Assembly (NCBI RefSeq): GCF_047663525.1
Contig: NC_092594.1
Span: 33,093,001-33,157,000 of the forward strand
DNA from: Anas platyrhynchos
Taxonomy: Eukaryota; Chordata; Aves; Anseriformes; Anatidae
Direction: 5' to 3'
Length of the DNA stretch: 64,000 nt
Made by a program: the position numbers and the translations under genes. Every line of letters begins with the position of its first letter. The first letter of the stretch is position 1. The notes beneath the pieces were generated by a model. The model made no database searches. It was not told the origin of the DNA and saw only the letters and a list, made by a program, of their open reading frames with translations. This document shows positions 1 to 14,000 of this stretch, one piece after another.

Positions 1-1907
1 ACTGTGGTAATGAAATTCTGTAAATAAACAAAACTTCAGAGAACAGAATTTGTATGCACGTATATTGCTGAACATCCACCAAGAAGGACAGCAAGTTAAC
101 TTTCCATACTTCAAAAATATAATGGATTACCATCATAGTTACTGATATTCCTGCTACTACTCTTATATAGCAAGTCAGAAGAGGAAGCCCTAAGTGTTTT
201 TTACTATTTAAGCCATACCACTTCAAGAAAACAAGCTAAAAACCTGTTTCTGCACACCGCTCTTATCCTTTGGTTCAGTTCTTGAACAATAATCATGCAA
301 AAAGAGTTCTTTCATATCAACCAAGAGGGCAGCATCTCTTTGGAAAAACCTCAAAATGAGCTAAACCTCCAGCTCACTCTAGTAAAATGAATTCTTGCTG
401 AGGATTTACAAAGCTAACTAGAAGGCATCTCTTACCTTCTTTCATAGTATTCTTACCCTCATGTTTTATGTTAGCAGTGCAAAAACACTGCAAAATTCAA
501 TTGACCTCTAAGAGTTCTGTGACGACAACGTACATAGAGTAGCAGTAAACAATGCTGATCTCATCTAATGTGTTCTGACCATTACATTTTCTGAAATACA
601 ATCAGCAAAACCATGGATATCAGTCCTAATGGAAACTGTCAACTGTCACACTGGGCTACTACTCTGTCATCACTTCCCCAGCAATTTCAACCGAGTAATA
701 CAAAGCATCTTCTCTTAAGTTTAAGCAGCACACATTGCCAACACGTAACAGCCACAGAAGTCCACCCCACAAATCATTTTCTGCACAGGAGCGAATTAAG
801 GACACTATGGCAGTTCAGATTTGCAAAGCACCTTGGAATTCTTCCAGATGAGGAAAACCAGCAATAATCTGAGACAGCAACATGTTGTGACACTTCAGAA
901 AAGTGCTGTGCTATTTCAGTGATTATTTAAGAGTCTTAGAAGGATGTTCATTATTAAACCAACAGACAGTAAATATTAGAAAAGCAAAGATTCTCTAACC
1001 TTGAGAAAGCAGAGTTAACAAACTGACAGAATAATAAGGATGAAAAGCAGAGTGGTGCAGAATGGAAAAAACAGTCCAAACTAGAAAAGAGACATAGAAA
1101 GGAAAGCAAACATACAAAAAAGATTAGTAGAGTTGCAAATAAAGCAATTACTTTTTAAAAACAGAATGTAAAAAGAAATAAGATACCAGTTACAGAAACT
1201 CAAAAGTAGTGCCAAATTTTGAGTTTCTAAATTTTTTCAGGTGTAAATTTTTCATTCTGTTCAAGAAAGTTGTAGAATTAGGTCAATGTTTTGCACAACC
1301 AAGAAAAGGTAACAAACATAAGACTTTATGATGTGTAAAACAAGTAGGAATTTCCAATGACCTCTGCCATTCAGATAAATATAACTTGAACCACTGAGGT
1401 ATAATCTAATGTTGGATTAAGATAGATGGCAATCAACAGGCTATGAAGACATTTAAACTATCTGTGAAGAATAAAATGGTGGATCATTTACTTTTAAAAC
1501 TTTAAGTATTTAAACTTTATTCAGTTTTGAGACTTTTTCAAAAAGAGAAACGCAAAAGAGGTAATTGAGAACACATTAGGACAACAACATTAAACTTGTG
1601 CGTGTTACTTCAGATGCAAACTAAGATTTCTTTAGACAGGAAAAGAATTATTCTTTCAAAATAGAAAATAATGCTTTCTCAACATAAGATCTCTCCGCTT
1701 GGTTGGCAGGTGTAATAAATGACAGCTTCATTTCGAAACATGAATGGAGCAGTGTTTTGTCACTTCTTTGCAATCAAGACTTGTTCATTCTTCCTGATAT
1801 TATGATATTCTTTAGGTCTGCCAGTACTTGAGGTGTTTCCTGTGTAGTTTTTGAAATTAACCTTTTTTGTTTGAAATTTATACCGAACATGCCAAACCTG
1901 TCCTTAC
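1..1907 (-). other. EPS15: EPS15 intron 11 (partial)
   Basis: AT-rich sequence downstream of the exon 11 donor. I found no reading frame resembling the next EPS15 block (the start of the coiled coil), so the next exon lies beyond the left edge. No repeat was recognised. Confidence 0.8.
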
Positions 1908-2067
1908 CTTCTGTAAACTGACATTTCTGTCTGAAGGTGGAATCATCTCTGGAGTCAGCGCCTGAGGTGGATCAATGCCCTTTGTTAATTTCTGATTGAT
2001 TAAATAGAAAGCCAAAGCAAACTGTTCCTTTGAAAGCTTCCCGCAGTCCTTTGTGTCACAGAGAGCC
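1908..2067 (-). CDS. EPS15: EPS15 exon 11
   Basis: 160 bases completing the split Trp codon, then [20 protein letters not shown] and onward to [19 protein letters not shown] and NVSLQK. This is the end of EH3 and its conserved proline-rich exit. The acceptor is GTCCAG and the donor GTAAGGAC. Confidence 0.95.
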
Positions 2068-5000
2068 CTGGACAGAGATGCACATGAAATAAATCATACA
2101 AGTTTCCTGAACTTGCTGTTATTTAGAAATGTAACAATTATTACTGTGTGATCTCCTCTCCTAAAAAAAAATGCAACACATAAGTACAGCACGGAAATAA
2201 ATAGAAAACATTACACAAACATAGAATGCAAAGAGAAAGTGGTTGTGCAATTTCCACAGCTGTTACAGCAATTTTTTGTCTCGTAAAAGGCAGAATCAGG
2301 ACTGAGTCATAATACCAGAATATTTGTAACTGAAGTTACTGCTGAACTAAAGCACTTCTCACAGCCAACACAAGTTTGTCTAATTTTTCTGACTTTCCTA
2401 AATAAAGTTATGCTAATCATGCCTTGAAAAAAATGACATTTTATGTCATGAAATAGTTTATACATGTAGTGGGGAAAAATTTAGAAAAACACACCATCAC
2501 ACAGCAGGTGTCATTACTGACTATAACAAAAGACAAACGAGTCACACAGTTATATGGGCCATAAATCTTACATGCTAAGAATTTTACACAGATAATCCTC
2601 AGATGGCTAGTTGCTGTGTATCTGAATGCTGAGACATTATGTTGCCTTAAATCAGGTATTCAGCTAAAGTGTAGTATTTGTTTGTAACCATCTGTTCAGG
2701 TTCTTTACCTCCTCCAGCTAGGAAATAACTCACAGCATAAACCTGTTCCTCACCCGCCACTTCTGTCCATTACTAGAAGCAAGTAAGTTACCACTGTTAA
2801 TAAAGAGGCCACGCTATCATATACAAAAATAACAGCTTCCACTTTTCATGAAAAGTTCTAGGAAAGAGCAAGAACCATGCCATCGCCTAAACAGCTGTCA
2901 AGGAAAAATAATCCCTACCAGATATGTGCAAGAAGAGCAGAAGGCAGTCCTGTCTTCAAGAATAGTTCTCTGGCTTCCACACCTGACACAAATCCATCCA
3001 TGTCCTTGTCAGTTTTCACAAAGATTTCATCATACTTAATTTTGTCTGCAGGCGATACAACCCACTGAGGGGAGGGAAGGGGGAAGGTAGAAGAGGGGGA
3101 GAAAAATAGTAAATGCTAAGATAAAGACAGCTCTGTCAGAAAGTTATATGCTTTCAAAAGTTACATAATTCAAGGACTACAGCACATATTTAAAAAGTAG
3201 TATAGATGCCTAGTTTATGAACCAGTTTTACTGCCCAAAATAGTCCTGTACAGACATCCACATGCAACTCCAAAAGCAAAAGTATTTATACCAGTGAAAC
3301 ACCATGGCTGATCGATACTGCTCCACCTCTTTGCCTATCCATTAGAAGTATTCCTTGAGGTCCAGATCTCCTAGCACTGAGTTGTGCCCTCATCACTGTA
3401 CTCAAAGCCCTGCTTCCAGTCTGGCTCCATCCATTTTATTCCTCTTTACAGCTGGAGAGCTTTAGCTGCAGGGACTGAAGAACTGGTCAAGCATGGAGTT
3501 AACAGTTGGGACGTTCTAAATTGTAGGTTTGAAGCTCTCATCAATGTAAAGATGGGAACTAGAGCCACAAGTCTTACTTCAGCAATTCTTCCAAATACCA
3601 TACTATTTATTATACAGAGAAAGGGTGTGTGTTTGTTTTTGAGTGAAAATGGCTTCAGCTGCTGCATACGTGCATGCTCGTGGATGCTAATTTCAGCGTA
3701 TAAACACACAATATATGAATTCCAAATGGTACTGTACAAAAAACATACACCAAGACGCCGATCCAGCTTTGTAATACATATTGTACACGGGCTTTGTAAT
3801 ACATATTGTACACGGGCTTATGTCAGTCAAGCAAACTGACAGATGAAAACCTTGGAACCTCCAGAATTAAGATGCTAATTTTTTTTATTGATCACTCAAA
3901 TACAGGTGCCCAAATATCCAGGCAGCATCTTATGCATAAAGTACTACAGTTCTTACCTCAGATTCCCTTCTCAATAATTTCCTCTTTTGAATAGAAGCAG
4001 TAAATTATAATCCACTTGTAAAGACACATTCCCAATTTCTGGATTCTAAAGTGACCAGGATTAAGTAAGATGCTTTTCTGGGTGAGTTAAATTTTTTAAT
4101 CATTACATTTAGAACACCAGATCTCATGTATTTATGTGGATATGCCAAACCTTTAGTCTTCTTTTATCCATAGCTTTCATTTATCTATTCTGCTTCTCTA
4201 TTCTGTTTTTATTAATAACTTTTTCAAACTACACTCATACACAACATACATGTACGTACACATGCATTAGTACAATTTGTTTTAAAAAGTGGCCATATTC
4301 AAATCAGTCTTCAGCCAGAACACTTCCGTTCTGCCTAAGTGTATCTGGACTACATTTACAAACTGTTTCCTTAGTAATCTGACCTTTGGGTTGCACTTCA
4401 TGTTTTGAAATAATTTATTTTTTAAATATCTGAATAATCTTTACTAAATAATTCTTTTATCCAACCATTTATATTTGAAGGCATCTAAAAACAGTAGAAG
4501 ATAAATTTTCTGTTATCCTTTCTCTTAACCTGGTTTTCCCATCAGCCTCCTCAACTTTATCAACAAATCAATAGGACAAGAAGGAAATTAAAATCGTATA
4601 TCAAGACACTTCACATAGGCAGACCTCAAAGCACAGCGTTAAGAACAAATCTTTTAGCCCCAATTCACTTCAGAATTGTACCTGTGACAATGGTGTTTTG
4701 GCAGCTAAAATGCCTACAGGTGGCAAGGACTGATGTGAATCTTTGGTTGATGTTGAAGATGGAATTAATGGCATTGCTCCTGGAACACTAATGGGTTTTC
4801 TCTTGGATAGTGGCACCAAAGCTGCAGGCAAGGACATTGGCACTGGTTCTTTCTCCAACGCACAGTACACCAAAAACATCGCCTGAACACAAAAACAAAC
4901 CATGTGAATACTGGAGAAGGGGAGGACGACACTAGTTAAGAAATAAATTTGTAGCATGTTTTCCATTATGTTTTCTGTTATGTTTCTCCTTTACAAGCCC

Positions 5001-8000
5001 CTTGAACAGAGTTGCAGCTTATTGTCTTCCGACCTGCATTTTTTATTACTACTTATTTTTGAGTCTCACATTAATTTAATACTAAGACTTGATTAAGGTT
5101 GTAAATAAAGGTAATAAATGAAACCATACAGGCAAAAGTTAACATACAACTCATCCATTTTAAACTCATCATTAGACTTCCAAAATCCCAAGACATACTT
5201 ACCACTGCAAACTCATCGCGATCCAACATTCCATCTCGGTCAATATCACTCAATTCCCACACCTACCAACCAAAAGCAGAATATAGGGATTTTTGCCAGA
5301 ACTGTAGTGTTTGCCTATTTACAACCTTACTAAAAACAAATGTGAGAACAGCCTCCCCCAAGTATATCCAAAGTTCTATTAATCTAACAGCATTAGATTT
5401 CAGGGAGCAATATACATTCATAGAAACCATGCAAAGGAAGAGAATCTGAAGATGGAGACAGTGTGCTAATGACACCCTGTCCTAAACAGAGTGTTAAAGC
5501 ATACACAAAACTGGTACATTAACAGTAAGATGCAATCTCTATCAGAATATCAAAGATTATTTTTGCATTTTCTCACTCTGTAAGACAGTAGTTACAAGTT
5601 AGGTGCATTACTACAAACAGTCTGAAAAACAGACAATGCTGAGTGTTGCATAGTTATCATCTGCAAATTAATGCTTAATTAAAAAGATTCTTACTCGTCC
5701 TAAGATATCCACTGGCAGTTTTGAGTTAAGGAGTACAGGTTTCACCTTATCCCCTGACAATAGTCCATTAATGGGATTTAGGCTGTCAAAAATAGCATCA
5801 TACTTGGCCTTGTCTTCCGGCTGCAGGAACAGAAGAAAAATACTAATTATGGAAACAATCACTCACAGTTTAAGAAGCACTCGTTATTTCAGAAGTAGTA
5901 AGTATTTTTTCCACAGATTTTTTTTCTGTATTTTCTTTTGAGTCATAAGCTCACACAACACCCACTGAGATGTAGTCTTTCATTTATTTTCATAGCTTCA
6001 GGTAACTATTCTGAATAAATCAGATTTTTCCCAAGGTTTCCCAAGTGTCATTCCCTTCCCCTCACCCAATCAAATCAGGTCTACTAGACCAATTACAGAT
6101 TTGACAGAAATGGCAATTTGTCATACTTTGTGAACTATAGTTATCAGCATCATATTTCATCAAGATTTGTTTGCTTGCAAACCACGTCATAGTTCTAGAT
6201 CACAAACCAATATTGTATTTACCTTAACAGCCCATGGTACATCACTTGATGCTGTTGCATTGAGTAGCAAAGGACTGCTAGTATCAGTCTAATGAAAAAA
6301 AAAAAAAACAACAGGAAAAAAAACACATCAGAAGAGAACTGGTTCTGACCTTTCAAAATAACTCCCTGATTTGAGAAGTGACTGATTCTCAAAGTCTGTA
6401 CTGCATTTTAGTCACCCATATCTTAAGTGAAGGATACCAAAACTTAGAATAAGAAATTTAAAAAGTTTTTTCCATTAAGGAAAACACTAATAGAACAAAT
6501 ACCATATATATTCTAATTTTACACAATTTTATACTTAAGTCCCTGACCAGAACACGTAGCACCTTATTCTAATTCTGGATTGTCCTGTTTTCCCCTCCCC
6601 TACAACATTACTTCCAAAAATATTTGGAATTTATACCAAACCCTAATTGTTATCTTCAAAGCAGTTCTTATTAATGAATTAATATGTTCATTTTAAATAT
6701 ATACATCAGTCTTACAAATCTTGGTGGAGGAACAGGCAAATTAAGACTACTCAGGGAAACATCCAATCCATTCTGCGCACATGCTACAAGTCGTAAAGCC
6801 ACAAAGAACTCCTACAGGAGAAAAAAAAAAAAAGGTGAAAATTTTGTTACATTAAAACACACAAGTTTATGAAGAGTTAGGAGTTTTTCTAGTATCGTTC
6901 TGTATACAAGGGCCACAAAGGGCTGGGGGGAAGGAGGAATGGTATGTGTCACAAAATGACAGTGAGCAGCAGTCAAAAACTGATTAATTCTTCCGGCGAA
7001 GTAAAGCTTGTAATTACTAGCTTCAAGCATTTAGTAGGTTCCTGGCTAGTGTAATCAGCTCTCCACACTACGTTCTTCTATGACAGAGCGGTGAAATTTG
7101 AAGTAGCAATTACAGCTGTTTATCTTGAAGGAACTGAGCTAATCCCAAAGGTGACAGTTGACAGAGGAGGAGGAAAGAAACATACAGCGTACAAGAAAGG
7201 TGAGCTCAAGTAGAAGGCTGATGAAAGATTTGTTTAATAGATGCTACAATCATCTTTTCCTACCACGGAATAAAGCAGCTAGCTCTCTGCAGGCCATTAT
7301 TTAAGTAACTGTGCTTCAAACCATCAAACAGAAACATCACATCAGAGCTTTTCAGCAGATCACACCGCATGCACCACTGATATGGAAGTCTGACTGATAC
7401 ACTGCTCATAGCTGCAGCTTTGAAAGAACAGCTCCAAACAGAATGAACTGATGTGAAACCCACCAAAACTAGATCAAAAGAAATTTTGAAGATTTTACTA
7501 GAATTTTAATTTTGGCATTACATTCCCCCCAAGATTCAGAGGAAAAGTTACCTTAATACAGACCATTAGACCTTAAGTTACTCCTCAGTGGTACTGCACA
7601 GCTATGTAACAGCTCATTTTGTGACTTCAAGAGAAACAAATGAAGTAGCTGAAGGCTGCTTTATTTATTGTAGCTTACAATGAAACGGGGAGTACATACC
7701 AGAAAAGAATCCCACTATAAAAACTGCTTTCCTGAACCAGAAATGTTAATGTTTATATTTTTTTCTAGATTTGCTAATGCATAGAGTAACTTCATTCATC
7801 ATAAAACCGTACCTGTTTGTTCAGGATTCCTTTGCCATCAGTATCAGCTAAGTCCCAAATCTAGAACATAAAAAGAATATTCAGACAGATGTTCTACAAC
7901 ACTGAAAGGAATCTGGCGAGTTCTCACTCAATTTAACGATGATATAATTCTTGGATGAAAGTTTAGTTCTTAACTTCCATGATAGAAGTTACTTCTGGTG

Positions 8001-11000
8001 ACAAATTTAAATATTGCTTTAATTTCCATCACAAACAACATACACATTACAACAAGCAGAGCTGCTCAGGTTTGAAAGGGTTAGATAGCACAACTGAAAG
8101 TGCGTTAGGGAAGTTCATGTATCCTGTGCTACCACTCTAAGTGTTTTAATTTATAGAGGATACTAACTAAAGCAAGAGACAGCAGAGTTAAACAATTGTC
8201 ATTAAATACCTTCCCAAGTACCAAATCTGTCAATCCGGACTTTTTCAAGAAAACAGCTGCATCAGAAGCTAACACTCTTCCAGTATTGGCAGAGTCAACC
8301 TAGGAGCAGAAAACAATTCATATCACAAAACAGCTTTGTAGATTAAAAATATAGATAATCTTCAAAAGCAGTCTTCCTATCCACGAAGAACCGAAACTAT
8401 GTAGAATTTGAGACGTGATAAACATTTCAAAGGACAGAAAAGAAGCAAGACAGAATGTTTTCCACACTTCCTAGAGAGGAAGAAACAGAATCAAAATTGA
8501 AATTGTACCAATAAATCTACGTGCATGGAAAACTGAAGGACATGCTAGTAACTTAACCCCAGCATTAGATTTGCTGGTACCCCCACTTCTGAAGCCCATT
8601 GGTTTTTAAGTGCTTGCTGACCACTGACTCATCACGGCTGTCTTTGGATTAGCCTGAGAATAACTAGCGTGAATGATGCTTCACATAGAACAGCAAGACT
8701 GAGTACATATAGCAGAACACTTGGTGATGATGCAAAGCCATCACCTACAGCCCCACAGATTTCTTTAAACAAAGCCTATATTCAATATTATGTTTCAAAC
8801 ATAAATCCAACTTCCAAAGTTCACACATGCAGCACACATGAGGTGCTCAAAGCAAACACCTCCCAAATATTTGTTTAGAACTAGAAAGTAAAAGACTTGC
8901 AGAGAATTTATTATTTGCAAAGTACGCCGAAGTAGATAAAGATTGAAGATTGTCTTCTCTGCTTCTAAAATACATCAAAAAACTCCAAAAGCAATCCTGA
9001 AAACATTATTTAATAGGTTTGAAACAAAAGATGTTTTCACTTTCACAGCTAATATGGCTGATTAGGAGAGGTTGTTAATTATTTGTAAATCATTTGTTTC
9101 AGTTTGTGTGGGAGCGCTGTTCATAATAAAGGCAAGGAGTTGCCAAGTCACTGCAACAAGTCCCCTTTTCAGTTAGAGGAGCCCATCTTTCACATAAGCC
9201 AAGTACTCTTAGCATCCACTCAGAAAACCTTTAACCTAGGATTTTTATTAGCTTTCAAGAAAGTCAGAGCAATACAATATCAGCTGTGTTTACTTTTAAT
9301 TTCCTAACTTCCAACCCAAAGGAAGGAGATTTTGAGGGATTTAAGCAAGCTTCTTACTTAATCTGATGTGGATACAGTTTCTTTTCTGTTCAAGTAATTC
9401 CTCAAAATGAAGGTGGTGGTTTTTTTTTTTGTTTAAAAAAAAAAAAAAGTCTGATTTCCATTTCTTAACAAACTATTGACTCCTGTATGCTGGGATGGAG
9501 GTACTTAGGAAGTATTAAAATAATGCAGAAAATTGGCTTATGCTTGACCATTGCACTGAGCAGGTATTTATCAGCTTGGTACAGCTTTCTTCCCACCCCA
9601 GTGTGCAAAAAGCAGGCGTTGTTTTTTTCATAGCTGTATCAACCAACAACTACTTTGCTGCAAGTTGTCTTTTATGGGGCCAGAAATTATTAAAACTTTA
9701 AAACGTACGTGACCTAGGTCACAAGGTAACAGTGAAAAGTATTTAAATTCAGACTCATCAAGAATTCAGCAGCAGCTCAGGCATACTGCTTACCTGTTAC
9801 AATGCAGCACAAGTAACTGCCTGCTAATTTATCATACATATTTAAACGTATCCTTTAACCTCATGCTGTTTTGAGCATCAGTCTAGGTATGGTCAAGCAA
9901 AAAAAGGAAAACCAAGAACTTATTCAAAAGAGAAACATCTCTATTGACAGGTTAAGGTTTCAACCGCATTCTAAGTACAAAGCCCAGGATTTAATTGCCA
10001 TTTCACAATACACATTATGTAAAATGAATGACTAACTCTGCGATAGAACTGGCAGAGTACTAAGCATCAGAGCTATTTCAGGTGATGAATTTATTCTCAA
10101 TTTGTATGGAATGCTCTTAAGTGCTTCTGGTATGAAAGAAGCAAGACATGCTCTGGTAGTACTGGAAGACAGAGGGAAATGTCTTTCTCACATGGCTATT
10201 CTGAAAAGCTGACATATCCTTATAAAAGGGGGAGAAGGAAAAAGTTATCTAGTGCAACTAGAAGTGTTTAGACATAGTACATTCCAAAGCTACTCTTTAG
10301 GAAAAACGCTTGCAGAAAAAGCATTTGGCTGAGCAAGTCAGAAGACTAATCCCACAGAAAACAAATCCACTGGCACAATATAACGAACAGTAACATCAGG
10401 TTCAAGGAATCCCTGTGACCGTACACTGCCAGACAACAAACAGTGCTCTGATTTCATCAGGCTGTGTAAGCCAATGAATCCAAGATGTTAAGCGACTTCA
10501 GAACCAGGATCACACTTGTGCTGAAATTCACTTTCTGTACCCATCTTTTGGTTTCACACTTCAATGGTTAAACAACTGCAATTAAGCTGAAGAGACAGAC
10601 AAGTTATGTGGCAAAGATTATGCGAGGCAGTGACACAGTCAGTAGCATTGGGCTAGGAAACCTAACATGGAGAAAGGCGAGTTCCTTGCCTTGTGACCTT
10701 GTAACACTCACCATAATATGGGATTCTCTAAAAGACTTTAATTCCTAGGGACAGATACAAAGCAGATCTGTTCATCAAACTGAAAGACAATTTTGCGAGG
10801 GTGATATTATCTCCTTCAACCTTCAGGAGCCATCCCAACTTTGATCAAGGTAAACTCTCTCTTACTGTTCAGCAACTTCAAAACTGCTACTCCCATTTAG
10901 TGGAGAAAAATCCTTAAAGTAAGAGCTCAAACTTTTGAGACATCACAGGCTGATATAGTTTTATGCACTTGAGAAACGGATTAATCCTCTAAGCACAATC

Positions 11001-14000
11001 CATAAAGAGTGTTGATAGGAATCACGGTTTTCTCTCTTCCCTAGCAGAGCAGCTTGCATTCTAGTGTTGATAACCAAAAGAAGTTCTTAAATAAAAAGGT
11101 CGTTATATGCACTATATCCTGTCTTACAACAAACCAACAGGAACATTATCAGTTGCACAAAAGGAGAAAAAGCATCCTACTAGGTTTCTTCTGAGGTTCA
11201 ATAGTTATTGAAGTCTTTATATATACAGGCATATTTTATATATAATTCATTTATATGTTTCTTTAAAAGTTATCATATATCTGTCATTACATAATTAGAT
11301 GTGCAGAATACAAAATATTGATGTAATACAGTAGTTTAAATGGCTTTCTTTCCAAAAAGCTATATTTACAGAAATTAGTACACCTTACTGTTGCAGGATC
11401 TAACTATAACAGATAAGCAATGAATAAAATTCTCATGTCAAAAGATTTATCTGTTGAGGGGAGCTGCATGAACTACACATATCCTTTCAGCGTTCAGTGG
11501 CCTTCCAACCAAAGTTCACCCCTTATAGCAACTGGTAAGAACCTCGGGGCGTACTTTAAATGAGACTGAAGTCTGACATAAACCTAACAGGACCACAAAC
11601 ACAAGAACACCAGCTTCATTTATAAAAAGGAAAAGAAAAAAAAACATATCCCCACAGTATTTAGCAAGGATATACTCCATCCCAACAGCTAATGGTCTGG
11701 TATAACTGTAAAGTAATGGATGTCACACACACAGCAGTTTGCTAACACATTAAATAAGTCATCTTATAACTACATTTATACTGATATAGCTCAGACCCAA
11801 GTGTTAGTTACTACAAAAATATATTGTGAAGTGTTTGCCTTGGAATTCAGTCATTTACACACTGCTAGCCATGCTGAAGTCTAGCATGAAATAATATTCT
11901 GTATAAAATAAATTTCATTTTCTCAACAAGAATATACATACCTGTCGGTAGAATTTCTCATACACAGGATTTGCACTTGACAGCTATACAAAAAGAAAAA
12001 AAAGATAGAATTAACCATAAAATCCATATTTCAACTGTCTTCAACCTATATAGCTAAAGCTAGAAAACACTTTTTCTGGTCTTCAGGGAAACATGAAGCA
12101 TTTATATAATTCTATTTATTCTGCAAAACGATTAGGACTATGACTGCTCTTTATACAGTAACTTTTAGAAGACTTCTTTTCTGGAGGCAGCAATACTAAC
12201 CGCTATCAGATTACTATCAGATGGGTCAGCAGGCTAGGCAGTACAAGACAGCAATTCCTGAGTGACATCAAATACAGACAAACGAGAAGAAACCTGAAGT
12301 GACACAGTCTAGGAAGTGCTCACTAATAAATACAAAGCCAGACAGTTTTATTTCATTATCTACTACCTCACTCTTTAGAATTCAGTGCCATACACAACTA
12401 GTCTGCAAAACTTGCAGATATTCAAATTATTTGGATTGACAACTAAATCCAAAGCAATGATGCAAAAAAAAAAAGTTTATTTTTTTTCCCCCCAGTTTGA
12501 ATCATTGCCAGAGATCACCTCTGCCTTAAATCCACTGCCACCTACCAGACACTTAGTGTTCACCTAAACTTAGGAGAACAAAGATAAAATGCCATCTTTG
12601 GTAAAGGCTTCTTTTTTTTTTTTTTTTTTTTTTTTTAAATTGAACCATTCTTAGAAACTCTATTCAGCCAAACAAACAAACAAAAAGCCTGAAACCACAA
12701 AGAAGTTAGTAAACTAGTATCTGTTCCTGTACCAAGGACCTTCGGTCAAGAGATTCCCCAAAAGTGTACTGATAGGGTTCCCTCACTTTCCCTGAAGTAA
12801 GAGGCACAAAATTAGATACTGCTTTCATGAAGTGCACGCTGCATGAATTGTGTATTGTGTGCATGACTGGGTGCATTTATGCAGAGGGTGAGCCTAGAAT
12901 CATTGCAATGGGGGTGCCTTTGCAAGCCCAGCTGGAAAACGTAAGCACAATAAAAGTTAAAGTGAGTTCCATGTCATAAAAAACTTATTTTGAATATGAT
13001 CCAAAAAACTAGAATTTTCCTTCCCCTTAAGAGGAATGTGATCTTAAAGCTCTGGGTCACACGCACAGACCTTTGCAGAAACTGAATCCAAACAGGGTAG
13101 CTTCTCCTGGTTTAAAGTTTAGAAATTTGCATTGAAAGACTGAAACCAACAATACGCTAGGCTCTGCCAATCACAGAGCTAGAGAAAAGGCTTCACTACA
13201 GCACATGTAAATTGCAACTATTTAAATACAAACACATGTTTTCCTCTAACAACAGCTAATGAAGCTGCCAGACTTCCACACATGCTGATTATCAAAGAAC
13301 ATTTATTGAGAAAAAATATTTACTGGGAAACTTTGGTTTCAGAAACTATTTAGAAATGGGGGTTTTAGTGTGATCCTGTTCAAGTACAGGAAGCGTGCTG
13401 TATTAACAGAGCACCCCACGAGGCAGATGACAGAACAGCTAGAGATAACAGCAGCACCTGCTTTTAGATCTTTAAACCTGAATATTCAGCAAGAACGCTG
13501 CCCCAGAGGCACTCAGGCACTCCGTTTCTAAGAGCCTTGCAGCATTGCTTGGTCTCTACTTTTTGGGGTTTTTGTTTACTTCTTTGGGGTCATGGTGGTA
13601 ACAAAATTCCACATGCTGGGAAACCGCCATCAGTACCCAAAGGTTTATTGTTTCAGCCACCACCTAGGCAGACATTTACATACCCCTCAAACCAGCCTGA
13701 CGAAATACATTCACGCTTTGCCAGACCTGACCACCGCAGCACCAATACACCACCACTTTCTGTCACTTTCCAGCGTGCCCCAAAGCATACTTATATTTAC
13801 TTAACGACAAATGCTCTGCTTACCAGCTCAGCTACAACTTCAGTGGCAATCTAGAGGAGCACCTCTCCTGAACATTCAGATATTTCCTAAGTTCATTAAT
13901 TCATTGTAATGTAACAGCATAAACACAGAATCAAATTAAAGCTATGACCAAAATAACTGGAGCAACGTCGGCCAGCACGCACCCTTGAAGCATCAATCCA

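Noticed and set aside
3384..3839. 151-codon plus-strand ORF in EPS15 intron 9
   Set aside because: Spans a local 25-bp duplication, no recognisable domain, antisense to an intron.
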